Below the pieces are notes generated by a model, which searched no databases, was not told the origin of the DNA, and worked only from the letters and a program-made list of their open reading frames with translations. DNA of 14,142 nt, from positions 1 to 14,142 of the forward strand of contig CAKRRG010000072.1 in assembly GCA_934394545.1 (NCBI GenBank), written 5' to 3'. A program made the position numbers and the translations under genes. Each line of letters opens with the position of its first letter. Positions within the stretch are counted from its first letter, which is position 1. Positions 1 through 5,857 of the stretch are shown piece by piece. Source of the stretch: an uncultured Blautia sp. Lineage in GTDB: Bacteria; Bacillota; Clostridia; Lachnospirales; Lachnospiraceae.

Positions 1-34
1 GAATTTTCTGAAAACTTATTTATTTTTCAGTATT

Positions 35-459
35 TCAGAAGCAATTCCTTGCGACAGCTTGTTTACTATACCACCGCCGCAAGGAGAAGTCAAGCACTTT
101 TTTCAAAAAAATCCATATTTTTTTCAAACGATATGAATACTTTCCGCTCAGTTCTGAATATGCGTTACCGCTTGGACCTTTCTTGAACTGAGATGTCAAG
201 TTCTTTGTACCTTTTTTAACTTGCAAATGGATTTGCAACTCTTTGTATAACGCTTGCCGTTTACTTCTACAGTAATCTTAACCGTTGTAGTTCCAAGCTT
301 TTTGCATGTTACCTGGAAATATCCACAGTTTCTAAAAATGACCTGCCCTGTTTTTCCTTTTCTGAGTCCTGCTTCAAGGCATGGCTCATGATTCCGAGCG
401 CCTATATATTTCAAAAGCGGTAACTGTTTTATAAAATTACCGTTCGGGTTATCTGTCAA
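35..459 (-). pseudogene. decayed fragment of an Ig-like (BIG-type) domain surface protein
   Basis: Read on the minus strand, this stretch has pieces of a repeat typical of clostridial extracellular Ig-like proteins, but in different frames. One frame (459 down to 196) holds YFQVTCKKLGTTTVKITVEV followed by NGKRYTKSCK, a beta-rich Ig-like pattern. A second frame gives NPFAS just before a stop near position 216. A third frame then continues with KKGTKNLTSQFKKG. In intact relatives (from memory) these blocks follow one another in a single frame, so at least two frameshifts seem to have occurred. No credible start, ribosome binding site or signal peptide is present; the longest frame begins only at a TTG. 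The residue pattern is directly visible, while the family name is inferred from similarity to common BIG_2-like repeats. No function is expected. It could instead be the 3' end of a longer gene reaching beyond an old insertion or deletion. Confidence 0.5.
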
Positions 460-479
460 ATCATGTCGAACTCTTTTTC

Positions 480-508
480 TTGCAAAGCAACCCGATTTGT
501 ACTATACT
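480..508 (+). promoter_or_regulatory. probable sigma-A promoter of the Rpn-family nuclease gene
   Basis: TTGCAA (480-485) and TATACT (503-508) are separated by exactly 17 bp, a good vegetative promoter. Transcription would start near 515, leaving an untranslated leader of about 165 nt before the ATG at 682. I saw no clear riboswitch or terminator in that leader. Confidence 0.5.
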
Positions 509-681
509 ATAACAAAGCATTTCATTTCAGTAAGTCTATTTGGTATCATCTCTGGTATCTTCGGCGTTCTGCTGCTTCAGAAATCTCATGCTTTTTCCCA
601 TATAACAGCAGGAAGGTTTCTGATACGAATGTAAAGATTTATATAAAGAAGCCTTCCACCCTCTTCATAAGGAGGTCTTCT

Positions 682-1566
682 ATGAACAATGTATCTTTAC
701 CAGTAAACCGAATCTACAAAGATCGACTCTACAAGATGATTTTTAATGACAAATCAGAATTACTGAAACTTTACAATGCAATTAACGGAACCCACTATGA
801 TAATCCCGCGATGCTAACAATTACTACATTGGATAACGCAATCTATATGACAATGGAAAATGATCTTTCCTTTATCATCGATATGCATCTGGCACTTTAT
901 GAACAGCAATCCACGGTGAATCCCAATCTGCCTTTACGTTTTCTCATGTACATAACAGATATTTATTCAGCCTATACGAAAGACATGAATCTGTACAGTT
1001 CCAAGAAAGTAGAGATTCCGCTACCTTCCTTTGTTATCTTTTACAATGGCGTGAAAGCACAGCCAGACAGGGCAGAATTTCTTCTTTCAGAATTATTCCA
1101 TCCCACCACTGACCAACCTGCGCTGGAACTAAAAGCAGTCATGCTTAACATTAACAAGGGACACAACCAGGAATTAATGAATGCCTGTCACACACTTAGA
1201 GATTACTCTGAATACGTTGCACGCATTCGTACCTATTCTGGTAAATTGCCATTGGCTGACGCAGTTGAGAAAGCGATTACCGAATGTATCCAGGAAAACA
1301 TCCTGCGGGATTTTCTACTAAAGAATAGAGCGGAGGCGAAAGCAATGAGTATTTATGAATATGATGAAGAGAAAACTATGCGTATGTTCCGAGATGAGGG
1401 ATATGAAGATGGAAAACGAAATGGCAAAATCCAAGCAACCATCGAAATGTGTTTGGAATTCAAACTCTCTTCAGATGACATTTTACAAAGACTAATGACC
1501 AAATTCCAGCTTTCTGAAAACGAAGCACGAGAATATTTTGACAAATATGTATCACAAAACTCATAA
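682..1566 (+). CDS. Rpn-family recombination-promoting nuclease / PD-(D/E)XK putative transposase
   Basis: The 294-residue protein begins at the ATG preceded by AAGGAGG with a 6-nt spacer. The frame stays open upstream to 463, but nothing there resembles the family. Residues 58-92 carry the family hallmark: ENDLSFIID, then YEQQST, then NPNLPLRFLMYITDIY. By family knowledge D61 and E74-x-Q76 form the PD-(D/E)XK nuclease core. E. coli RpnA-type members are metal-dependent DNA endonucleases that raise RecA-independent recombination; many copies are annotated as transposases without evidence of transposition. The C-terminal part (about 225-294) is charged and helical, with an EGYEDGKRNGK segment that is variable in these proteins. 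No terminal inverted repeats or target duplications flank it. It is a single gene beside decayed DNA, which suggests an accessory locus. The family call is firm; the cellular role is not known. Confidence 0.85.
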   Translation: MNNVSLPVNRIYKDRLYKMIFNDKSELLKLYNAINGTHYDNPAMLTITTLDNAIYMTMENDLSFIIDMHLALYEQQSTVNPNLPLRFLMYITDIYSAYTKDMNLYSSKKVEIPLPSFVIFYNGVKAQPDRAEFLLSELFHPTTDQPALELKAVMLNINKGHNQELMNACHTLRDYSEYVARIRTYSGKLPLADAVEKAITECIQENILRDFLLKNRAEAKAMSIYEYDEEKTMRMFRDEGYEDGKRNGKIQATIEMCLEFKLSSDDILQRLMTKFQLSENEAREYFDKYVSQNS

Positions 1567-1570
1567 ACAC

Positions 1571-1621
1571 ATAGCCATCCTATGATCCACCCATAAAACA
1601 AATGGCTCACAAGATGGCTAT
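1571..1621. terminator. inverted repeat between two convergent genes, possible bidirectional terminator
   Basis: ATAGCCATC (1571-1579) and GATGGCTAT (1613-1621) are perfect 9-bp inverted copies separated by 33 nt. An additional ATGGCT at 1602 offers an alternative pairing with the left arm. The repeat lies 4 nt after the nuclease stop and 19 nt after the stop of the minus-strand gene. No strong T-run follows on either strand, so terminator activity is only inferred from position. Confidence 0.35.
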
Positions 1622-1640
1622 AAACCATTAATACACCTCT

Positions 1641-2072
1641 TTACAAAAACTCCTTCAGGTTCTCCACATTCTCTTCTTCAAACTCCTGCAGCCGTTCCAT
1701 CAGCTTTTTAACATCCTTCTCCACATCCTTCTCATACTGGTGAAGTTTTTTTACAGCTTCGGTGATTCCCATACTGCTGCCTTGAATCAGCATTTTGGCA
1801 ATGTGAGAGGTAGAATCATCGGCCATCGTCTGGAAATTGACCATAAGATACGTGCGGATTTTTTCAAAGGTGCCAAGACCTTTTTCATCATATCCGTTGC
1901 GGTTCAGAATTTCCCTGGCTTCGTTATGGAACTTCCGGTAACCTGTAAGCTGTTTTTCCAAATAAGCCTGGAACTTCTCGTCCTCCGTGATTTCCAACAG
2001 CTGCTCCAGGGTATCTACACCCATCTGGGAATTCTGATATACATAGTTTAGAAATTCTGCATTCGCATTCAT
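1641..2072 (-). CDS. conserved all-helical protein of unknown function (ferritin-like/DUF2383-like)
   Basis: A 143-residue acidic protein with no signal peptide or membrane segment. It starts at an ATG preceded by AAAGGAGA with about 8 nt spacing. The sequence reads as four amphipathic helices: roughly 5-28 (FLNYVYQNSQMGVDTLEQLL), 32-60, 70-102 and 106-143. The last is strongly heptad-like (VEKDVKKLMERLQEFEEE). Similar-length proteins are common in Clostridia and I believe they fall in ferritin-like or DUF2383-type groups, but the metal-binding ExxH pattern of true ferritins is not evident. It lies on the same strand as sigE, 147 nt downstream, where many sporeformers carry sigG. No promoter was confidently recognised in 2073-2219, so co-transcription with sigE is possible. 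The function is not known. Confidence 0.7.
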   Translation of the reverse strand: MNANAEFLNYVYQNSQMGVDTLEQLLEITEDEKFQAYLEKQLTGYRKFHNEAREILNRNGYDEKGLGTFEKIRTYLMVNFQTMADDSTSHIAKMLIQGSSMGITEAVKKLHQYEKDVEKDVKKLMERLQEFEEENVENLKEFL

Positions 2073-2219
2073 AAGCGCGTCTCCTTTACAATAAATCCGA
2101 TTCTTTACATATGTCTATTGTAGAATTCCCATTTTCCCCATTATTATTCCGATGCATGCCATTTTCACCTACGATTCGTTTAGGAACAAAGAAGACAAGT
2201 CCACTTCAAACTCCCTAAA

Positions 2220-2948
2220 TCACTCATACTTCACGATTTCTTTTTTCAGTCTCTTCATGATCCGCTTCTCCAGCCTGGAAATGTATGACTGGGAAATCCC
2301 AAGAAGGTCAGCCACCTCCTTCTGCGTCTTCTCCCGTCCCTCTTGTCTTCCAAGGCCAAACCGTAATTTAATAATGGTTTGTTCTCTTGAAGAAAGCTTA
2401 GAAATTGCTTTACACAAAAGCTTGATTTCCACCTCATCCTCCAGTCGCCTGGAGATCACATCATCGTCTGTTCCCAGAATATCGGAAAGCAGAAGCTCGT
2501 TTCCATCCCAGTCCACATTCAACGGTTCATCTATGGAAACCTCCATTTTCGTTTTGCTGTTTCTCCGAAGATACATAAGAATCTCATTTTCAATGCACCT
2601 GGACGCATAGGTTGCCAGCTTGATGTTTTTTACCGGGTTAAAGGTATTAATCGCTTTGATCAACCCGATCGTGCCAATCGAAATAAGATCTTCTACACTT
2701 ACTCCTGTATTATCAAACTTCTTTGCAATATAAACCACAAGCCTTAAATTATGTTCGATCAGTAAGGACTTTGCCTCTTTTTCTTCTGAAGTTCCAAGCT
2801 TTTCAATAATTCCGGCCTCTCTCTGTGTTTCCAGCGGAGGCGGTAAAATGTCGCTCCCGCCAATATAATAAACATCTCCCTGCCTGCCAAATAATACTCT
2901 TGGCATTACCTGAAATGGATAATAAGCTGCATTTGCTGATCTGTTCAT
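2220..2948 (-). CDS. sigE: RNA polymerase sporulation sigma factor SigE (mother cell), made as pro-sigma-E
   Basis: The 242-residue protein is a sigma-70 family factor. It shows region 2 ([12 protein letters not shown], then [19 protein letters not shown], then [17 protein letters not shown]) and region 4 with a helix-turn-helix ([20 protein letters not shown]). The blocks VYYIGGS, LPPPLE, and [19 protein letters not shown] are diagnostic of sigma-E rather than sigma-G, -F or -K. Sigma-E directs the early mother-cell programme after asymmetric division. It is activated by removal of an N-terminal pro-peptide; here about 25 residues precede VYYIGG, a length in the usual range, but the segment ([20 protein letters not shown]) is less lysine-rich than in Bacillus. 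The start is the ATG with a G-rich binding site (AGGGGGA) overlapping the stop codon of spoIIGA, a 12-nt gap that suggests translational coupling. Confidence in identity is high; the exact pro-peptide cleavage site is inferred. Confidence 0.95.
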   Translation of the reverse strand: MNRSANAAYYPFQVMPRVLFGRQGDVYYIGGSDILPPPLETQREAGIIEKLGTSEEKEAKSLLIEHNLRLVVYIAKKFDNTGVSVEDLISIGTIGLIKAINTFNPVKNIKLATYASRCIENEILMYLRRNSKTKMEVSIDEPLNVDWDGNELLLSDILGTDDDVISRRLEDEVEIKLLCKAISKLSSREQTIIKLRFGLGRQEGREKTQKEVADLLGISQSYISRLEKRIMKRLKKEIVKYE

Positions 2949-2960
2949 AAACGCATCCCC

Positions 2961-3806
2961 CTAATGCAATATTTTGGAATTTAACAGTATCTGGTACTCT
3001 TTTCCCAAAGCAGAGGGTTCCACCGCCATAGCCAGAACCGGATTCGGAACATGAATCACCTCCCTGGGAGTGTGAATACAAAGGTCATCCAATATTACCG
3101 CCAGCATTACCCCTTTTTCTCCTATCGTTCTATAGGGCAAAAAATGAAGATGCAGGTCCGTAATTTCAGTACCTTCCAGTTCCCTTGGATTCTCCTTAAA
3201 GTGCCTTAGCAAATCTGTTTTTTCTTCCGGCAGTATCATTTCCAGAACCTCTGGTTTTATCACAAAAACCTCTTTCTGATTCAGTGGATCTACAAGCAGA
3301 TTCCCGGTATCCCAAAGTCCGAAAACCTGTTGTACATTTCCCTTGTAGGACAGCGTAACCGGATAAATGTTTTTCCATCTGGCACGGAAGGAATCTCCAA
3401 GATAAATCAGTGTGCTAAGTCCCATATAAGCGCCAACAGCCACCACCAGAAAACGTACAGGTGTCATCTCTTTTACAGGAGCAGCTTCCATAAGTCCGCC
3501 CATAAAAAAAGCCATCAGATAAAGAGTTACGAACCCTTTTACAAGCAGCCCATTTTTCTTAAGGTCCAGTCCCAGAACCAGCATGATCCAGGCACAACCT
3601 CCATGGAGAAGTACTTTAACAGGAAAAATCCTTTCTGGCAGTACATACAAAATAAGGCAGGTTAACAGGGCGCCAACCATTGACGCCAGCAAAATCCTTC
3701 CACGATTTCTTTTTCGCAGGAAAACCATTCCTACAAGGCGAAGAAGAATATAATCCATTAAGAGATTCGCCAGAAAGACGATGTCTATGTATACGTCATA
3801 ATACAT
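2961..3806 (-). CDS. spoIIGA: sigma-E processing peptidase SpoIIGA
   Basis: The 281-residue protein matches the SpoIIGA plan: an N-terminal half with about five membrane segments (roughly 5-29, 38-56, 63-80, 88-106 and 117-136) and a C-terminal cytoplasmic aspartic-protease-like half. The protease signature is LWDTGNLLVDP, with D166-T167-G168 as the predicted active site, equivalent to the catalytic Asp of the B. subtilis enzyme. A second family block, PYRTIGEKGVMLAV, lies further on. SpoIIGA sits in the sporulation septum and, when triggered by SpoIIR from the forespore, cleaves pro-sigma-E. The ATG follows a G-rich site (AGGGGGC) with about 6 nt spacing. The gene directly precedes sigE, its substrate, which is the conserved order. 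Its promoter carries Spo0A elements, described separately. Confidence 0.95.
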   Translation of the reverse strand: MYYDVYIDIVFLANLLMDYILLRLVGMVFLRKRNRGRILLASMVGALLTCLILYVLPERIFPVKVLLHGGCAWIMLVLGLDLKKNGLLVKGFVTLYLMAFFMGGLMEAAPVKEMTPVRFLVVAVGAYMGLSTLIYLGDSFRARWKNIYPVTLSYKGNVQQVFGLWDTGNLLVDPLNQKEVFVIKPEVLEMILPEEKTDLLRHFKENPRELEGTEITDLHLHFLPYRTIGEKGVMLAVILDDLCIHTPREVIHVPNPVLAMAVEPSALGKEYQILLNSKILH

Positions 3807-3836
3807 AAAAAGCCCCCTGTGTCCTGTCTGGTACGC

Positions 3837-3878
3837 TGCTGCTTACAGCAACGTGAATCCTTCACTTTGGTAAGTGAA
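3837..3878 (-). other. two small hairpins at the start and in the 5' leader of the spoIIGA-sigE transcript
   Basis: TTCACTT (3861-3867) pairs with AAGTGAA (3872-3878) around a 4-nt loop, and TGCTG (3837-3841) pairs with CAGCA (3846-3850) around CTTA. Both fall between the predicted transcription start (about 3875) and the spoIIGA ribosome binding site. No known riboswitch was recognised. The first could equally be a protein-binding dyad at the start site. Confidence 0.35.
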
Positions 3879-3881
3879 CCC

Positions 3882-3917
3882 ATTATACGGTCACAGAGGG
3901 CGCAGATTTTGTCAAAA
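3882..3917 (-). promoter_or_regulatory. spoIIG-type promoter with overlapping Spo0A box
   Basis: On the minus strand TTGACA (3915-3910) and TATAAT (3887-3882) are both perfect sigma-A hexamers, but they lie 22 bp apart rather than 17. This abnormal spacing is a known feature of the B. subtilis spoIIG promoter, which sigma-A RNA polymerase uses only with phosphorylated Spo0A. A perfect match to the Spo0A box consensus TTTGTCRAAA lies on the plus strand at 3908-3917, covering the -35. A weaker core (TGTCGA on the minus strand, 3958-3953) lies about 40 bp further upstream. The start site would be near 3875. Confidence 0.8.
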
Positions 3918-3949
3918 AGGGGCGGGAAATCTTAAGAATTTCTCGCCCC
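3914..3949 (-). terminator. intrinsic terminator of aroD
   Basis: A 12-bp stem (3919-3930 with 3938-3949, containing one G-T wobble) encloses a 7-nt loop, and five T residues follow on the minus strand (3918-3914). It begins about 60 nt after the aroD stop. Its T-tract directly abuts the -35 and Spo0A box of the spoIIGA promoter, so the two elements are packed together. A second small hairpin (GACAG 3955-3959 with CTGTC 3966-3970) precedes it. Confidence 0.85.
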
Positions 3950-4009
3950 AAATCGACAGCATGATCTGTCATTTTTCGTTATTTTATTCTTGATCATGTT
4001 TCATTACTT

Positions 4010-4783
4010 TTATTCGTCTTCTTCATTCTTCTTGTGCAAAGCTTCCAGAAGACTTCTCAGTTCGCCAATTGGGAACTGTCCCGGAGCGGATGCTGCTCCT
4101 ACTGTTCCAAATGTAATTCCCGAACCAAAATTCTCTCCGGAAATCCGGGTAATAGAACCAATGCTTCCCATTGCCATGGAAGCAAGAGGCTTTTCACACT
4201 CTCTGCTCATAGTCTTCGTTGTTTCCATTATTGCTGCCACATCCTCAAAGCCATGTGGCATTACTGCCATTTTCAGAATATCCGCCCCGGATTTTTCCAT
4301 TTCCCGGAAACGATTCAAAAGGATTTCCTGGTTATCCGTTTTTTCGAAATCATGGGAAGAGGCGATCACCTTCACTCCTTCTTTCTGAAGCTCTGCCACC
4401 AGTTTTTTCTTTTCTTCTGGATTTCCCATTACTTCCACATCTACAACATCTGCTTTTTTACTTTTTGCTGCATTTATATTACAAGAAGCATACTCTTCCT
4501 GGGAAATAGTAATATTACCACCTTCCTGGCTTGTTCGGATGGTAAAAAGCAGAGGAATCTCCCCCAGGATTTCTGCCAGCGCCTTAAGAACCTGAACACA
4601 AGCCTCAGGATCCAGCAGCTTTTCAAAAAAATCAGCCCTCCATTCCACCATATCTGCTGACGCTTTTTTTGCATTCTCAGCTTCCTGGCAGATTTTCCCC
4701 ATGGTAGTTCCTGTAAGAGGAACGCAGATTTTCGGAATTCCAGCACCAATAGTCAAATTCTTTATCTGAATGGGTTTTGTCAT
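4010..4783 (-). CDS. aroD: type I 3-dehydroquinate dehydratase
   Basis: The 257-residue protein dehydrates 3-dehydroquinate to 3-dehydroshikimate through a Schiff base. The family residues are present: E47-x-R49 (MVEWRAD), E87 (IRTSQEGG), H144 (ASSHDF), the Schiff-base lysine K171 (ADILKMAVMP), R213 (SITRISGE), and S232/Q236 (ASAPGQ). Spacing matches the E. coli enzyme almost residue for residue. The chosen ATG at 4783 follows AAAGGAGA with about 10 nt spacing; the frame extends upstream to 4861 but that extension looks non-coding and covers the promoter. It is divergent from aroE, which uses its product. A type I enzyme beside a YdiB-like dehydrogenase recalls the E. coli ydiB-aroD pair, so service in aromatic biosynthesis or in quinate use is possible. 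Confidence 0.95.
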   Translation of the reverse strand: MTKPIQIKNLTIGAGIPKICVPLTGTTMGKICQEAENAKKASADMVEWRADFFEKLLDPEACVQVLKALAEILGEIPLLFTIRTSQEGGNITISQEEYASCNINAAKSKKADVVDVEVMGNPEEKKKLVAELQKEGVKVIASSHDFEKTDNQEILLNRFREMEKSGADILKMAVMPHGFEDVAAIMETTKTMSRECEKPLASMAMGSIGSITRISGENFGSGITFGTVGAASAPGQFPIGELRSLLEALHKKNEEDE

Positions 4784-4786
4784 TTC

Positions 4787-4815
4787 TTGACATCTCCTTT
4801 CTATTAGAATAATAT
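4787..4815 (+). promoter_or_regulatory. promoter of aroE
   Basis: TTGACA (4787-4792) and TAATAT (4810-4815) are separated by 17 bp. Transcription would begin near 4822, about 60 nt before the aroE start. The -35 lies in the aroD ribosome-binding region, only 4 nt from the aroD start codon. The -10 overlaps that of the aroD promoter. Confidence 0.65.
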
Positions 4816-4837
4816 ATACCCAATAACACTTTAGCAA
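4809..4837 (-). promoter_or_regulatory. promoter of aroD, overlapping that of aroE
   Basis: On the minus strand TTGCTA (4837-4832) and TATTAT (4814-4809) are 17 bp apart. The start would be near 4802, giving a leader of about 20 nt with the aroD ribosome binding site inside it. Five of six -10 positions are also -10 positions of the plus-strand aroE promoter. Confidence 0.5.
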
Positions 4838-4880
4838 TTTGCAGTTTGAAACGAAACACATAAATCACAGGAGGTACCTT

Positions 4881-5750
4881 ATGATTCCAATCACAGGCCA
4901 CACACAACTTACCGCACTTCTTGGAAGCCCGGTAGCACACAGCATTTCTCCCCTTATGCACAATGAAGCATTCCGTCTTCTTGATCTTGATTACACTTAC
5001 CTTTGCTTTGATGTAAACGAAGATGATCTGGAGACAGCAGTTATGGGACTGAAAGCATGTGGTATCCGCGGCTTCAATCTTACCATGCCAAATAAAAATA
5101 AAATTGTAGAATTTCTGGATCAGCTTTCCCCGGCCGCCAGACTGATTGGCGCGGTTAATACCGTTGTCAATGACCATGGCCTCCTTACCGGATATAACAC
5201 CGATGGCGTAGGCTATATGCAAGCTGTAAAAGATGCCGGATATCACATCATCGGTAAAACCATCACCATCATGGGCGCAGGCGGTGCTGCAACTGCCATC
5301 TGCGCACAGGCCGCTCTGGATGGAGTAGAAAAGATCCATATTTTTGCCCGTAAGACCAGCCGGTTCTGGGAACGCACACAAAACCTTGTAGAAAACATTA
5401 ACTCTACCCTTCCCTGTCAGGCAATTCTCCACGAAAATGGTGATAAAAATGCACTTGCACAGGCAATTTCCGAAAGCACCCTTCTTCTCAACGCTACTTC
5501 TGTAGGAATGGCTCCAAATACAGAAAGCACGATCATAGAAGATACCAGTCTCTACCATCCGGAACTGATTGTATCAGATGTTATCTATAATCCACAGGAA
5601 ACTCGTTTCCTGCGAGAAGCAAGAGAAGCCGGATGTCACACCTTCAATGGTATGTATATGCTCCTTTACCAGGGAGCTGAGGCCTTTCGCCTGTGGACCG
5701 GGAAGGAAATGCCAGTGAAGGAAATTAAAGCCAAGTTCTTCGCTTCTTGA
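4881..5750 (+). CDS. aroE: shikimate / quinate dehydrogenase (YdiB-like AroE)
   Basis: The 289-residue enzyme reduces 3-dehydroshikimate to shikimate with a nicotinamide cofactor. Substrate-binding blocks are GSPVAHSISPLMHN (15-28), NLTMPNK with catalytic K72, VNTVVN, and GYNTDG with D108. The nucleotide-binding loop is GAGGAATA (132-139), and the C-terminus has NGMYMLLYQGAEAFRLWTG. NLTMPNK, the long segment after the Rossmann loop, VIYNP and the C-terminal block resemble E. coli YdiB more than classic AroE. The segment after the second strand reads FARKTSRF instead of the NRT-type NADP motif. YdiB accepts quinate as well as shikimate and can use NAD, so this enzyme may do the same. The ATG has a perfect AGGAGG 6 nt upstream; the frame is open further upstream to 4839 but lacks such a site. 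A terminator follows at 5805. Confidence 0.92.
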   Translation: MIPITGHTQLTALLGSPVAHSISPLMHNEAFRLLDLDYTYLCFDVNEDDLETAVMGLKACGIRGFNLTMPNKNKIVEFLDQLSPAARLIGAVNTVVNDHGLLTGYNTDGVGYMQAVKDAGYHIIGKTITIMGAGGAATAICAQAALDGVEKIHIFARKTSRFWERTQNLVENINSTLPCQAILHENGDKNALAQAISESTLLLNATSVGMAPNTESTIIEDTSLYHPELIVSDVIYNPQETRFLREAREAGCHTFNGMYMLLYQGAEAFRLWTGKEMPVKEIKAKFFAS

Positions 5751-5804
5751 TTTTTCTTCTGACAGCACTTCGTTTCATGACAAAATTAACATTTTTAAGA
5801 AAAC

Positions 5805-5837
5805 AGGCGCCGCATTTTACAGCAGCGCCTTTCTTTT
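5805..5837 (+). terminator. terminator between convergent aroE and thrS
   Basis: AGGCGC (5805-5810) pairs with GCGCCT (5825-5830), extended inside by GC/GC after one mismatch. TTCTTTT follows on the plus strand, serving aroE. On the minus strand the stem is followed by GTTTTCTT, so it probably also terminates thrS. Confidence 0.8.
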
Positions 5838-5857
5838 ATACAGAATCACTTTTCTGA

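Noticed and set aside
463..681. 73 extra N-terminal codons of the Rpn-family gene
   Set aside because: The perfect AAGGAGG and ATG at 682 match the normal family start, and the upstream stretch contains the promoter and no family similarity.
669..1621. A complete insertion sequence around the Rpn gene
   Set aside because: Apart from a local hairpin after the stop, I found no terminal inverted repeats or target-site duplications. Rpn proteins are often labelled transposases without being within an element.
3955..3970. GACAG/CTGTC hairpin followed by TTTTT on the plus strand
   Set aside because: No plus-strand gene lies upstream that it could terminate, and the stem is only 5 bp.
4677..5558. 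A minus-strand open frame of 293 codons opposite aroE
   Set aside because: It mirrors aroE codons, has no ribosome binding site and no recognisable motifs, while aroE is complete with an ideal start.
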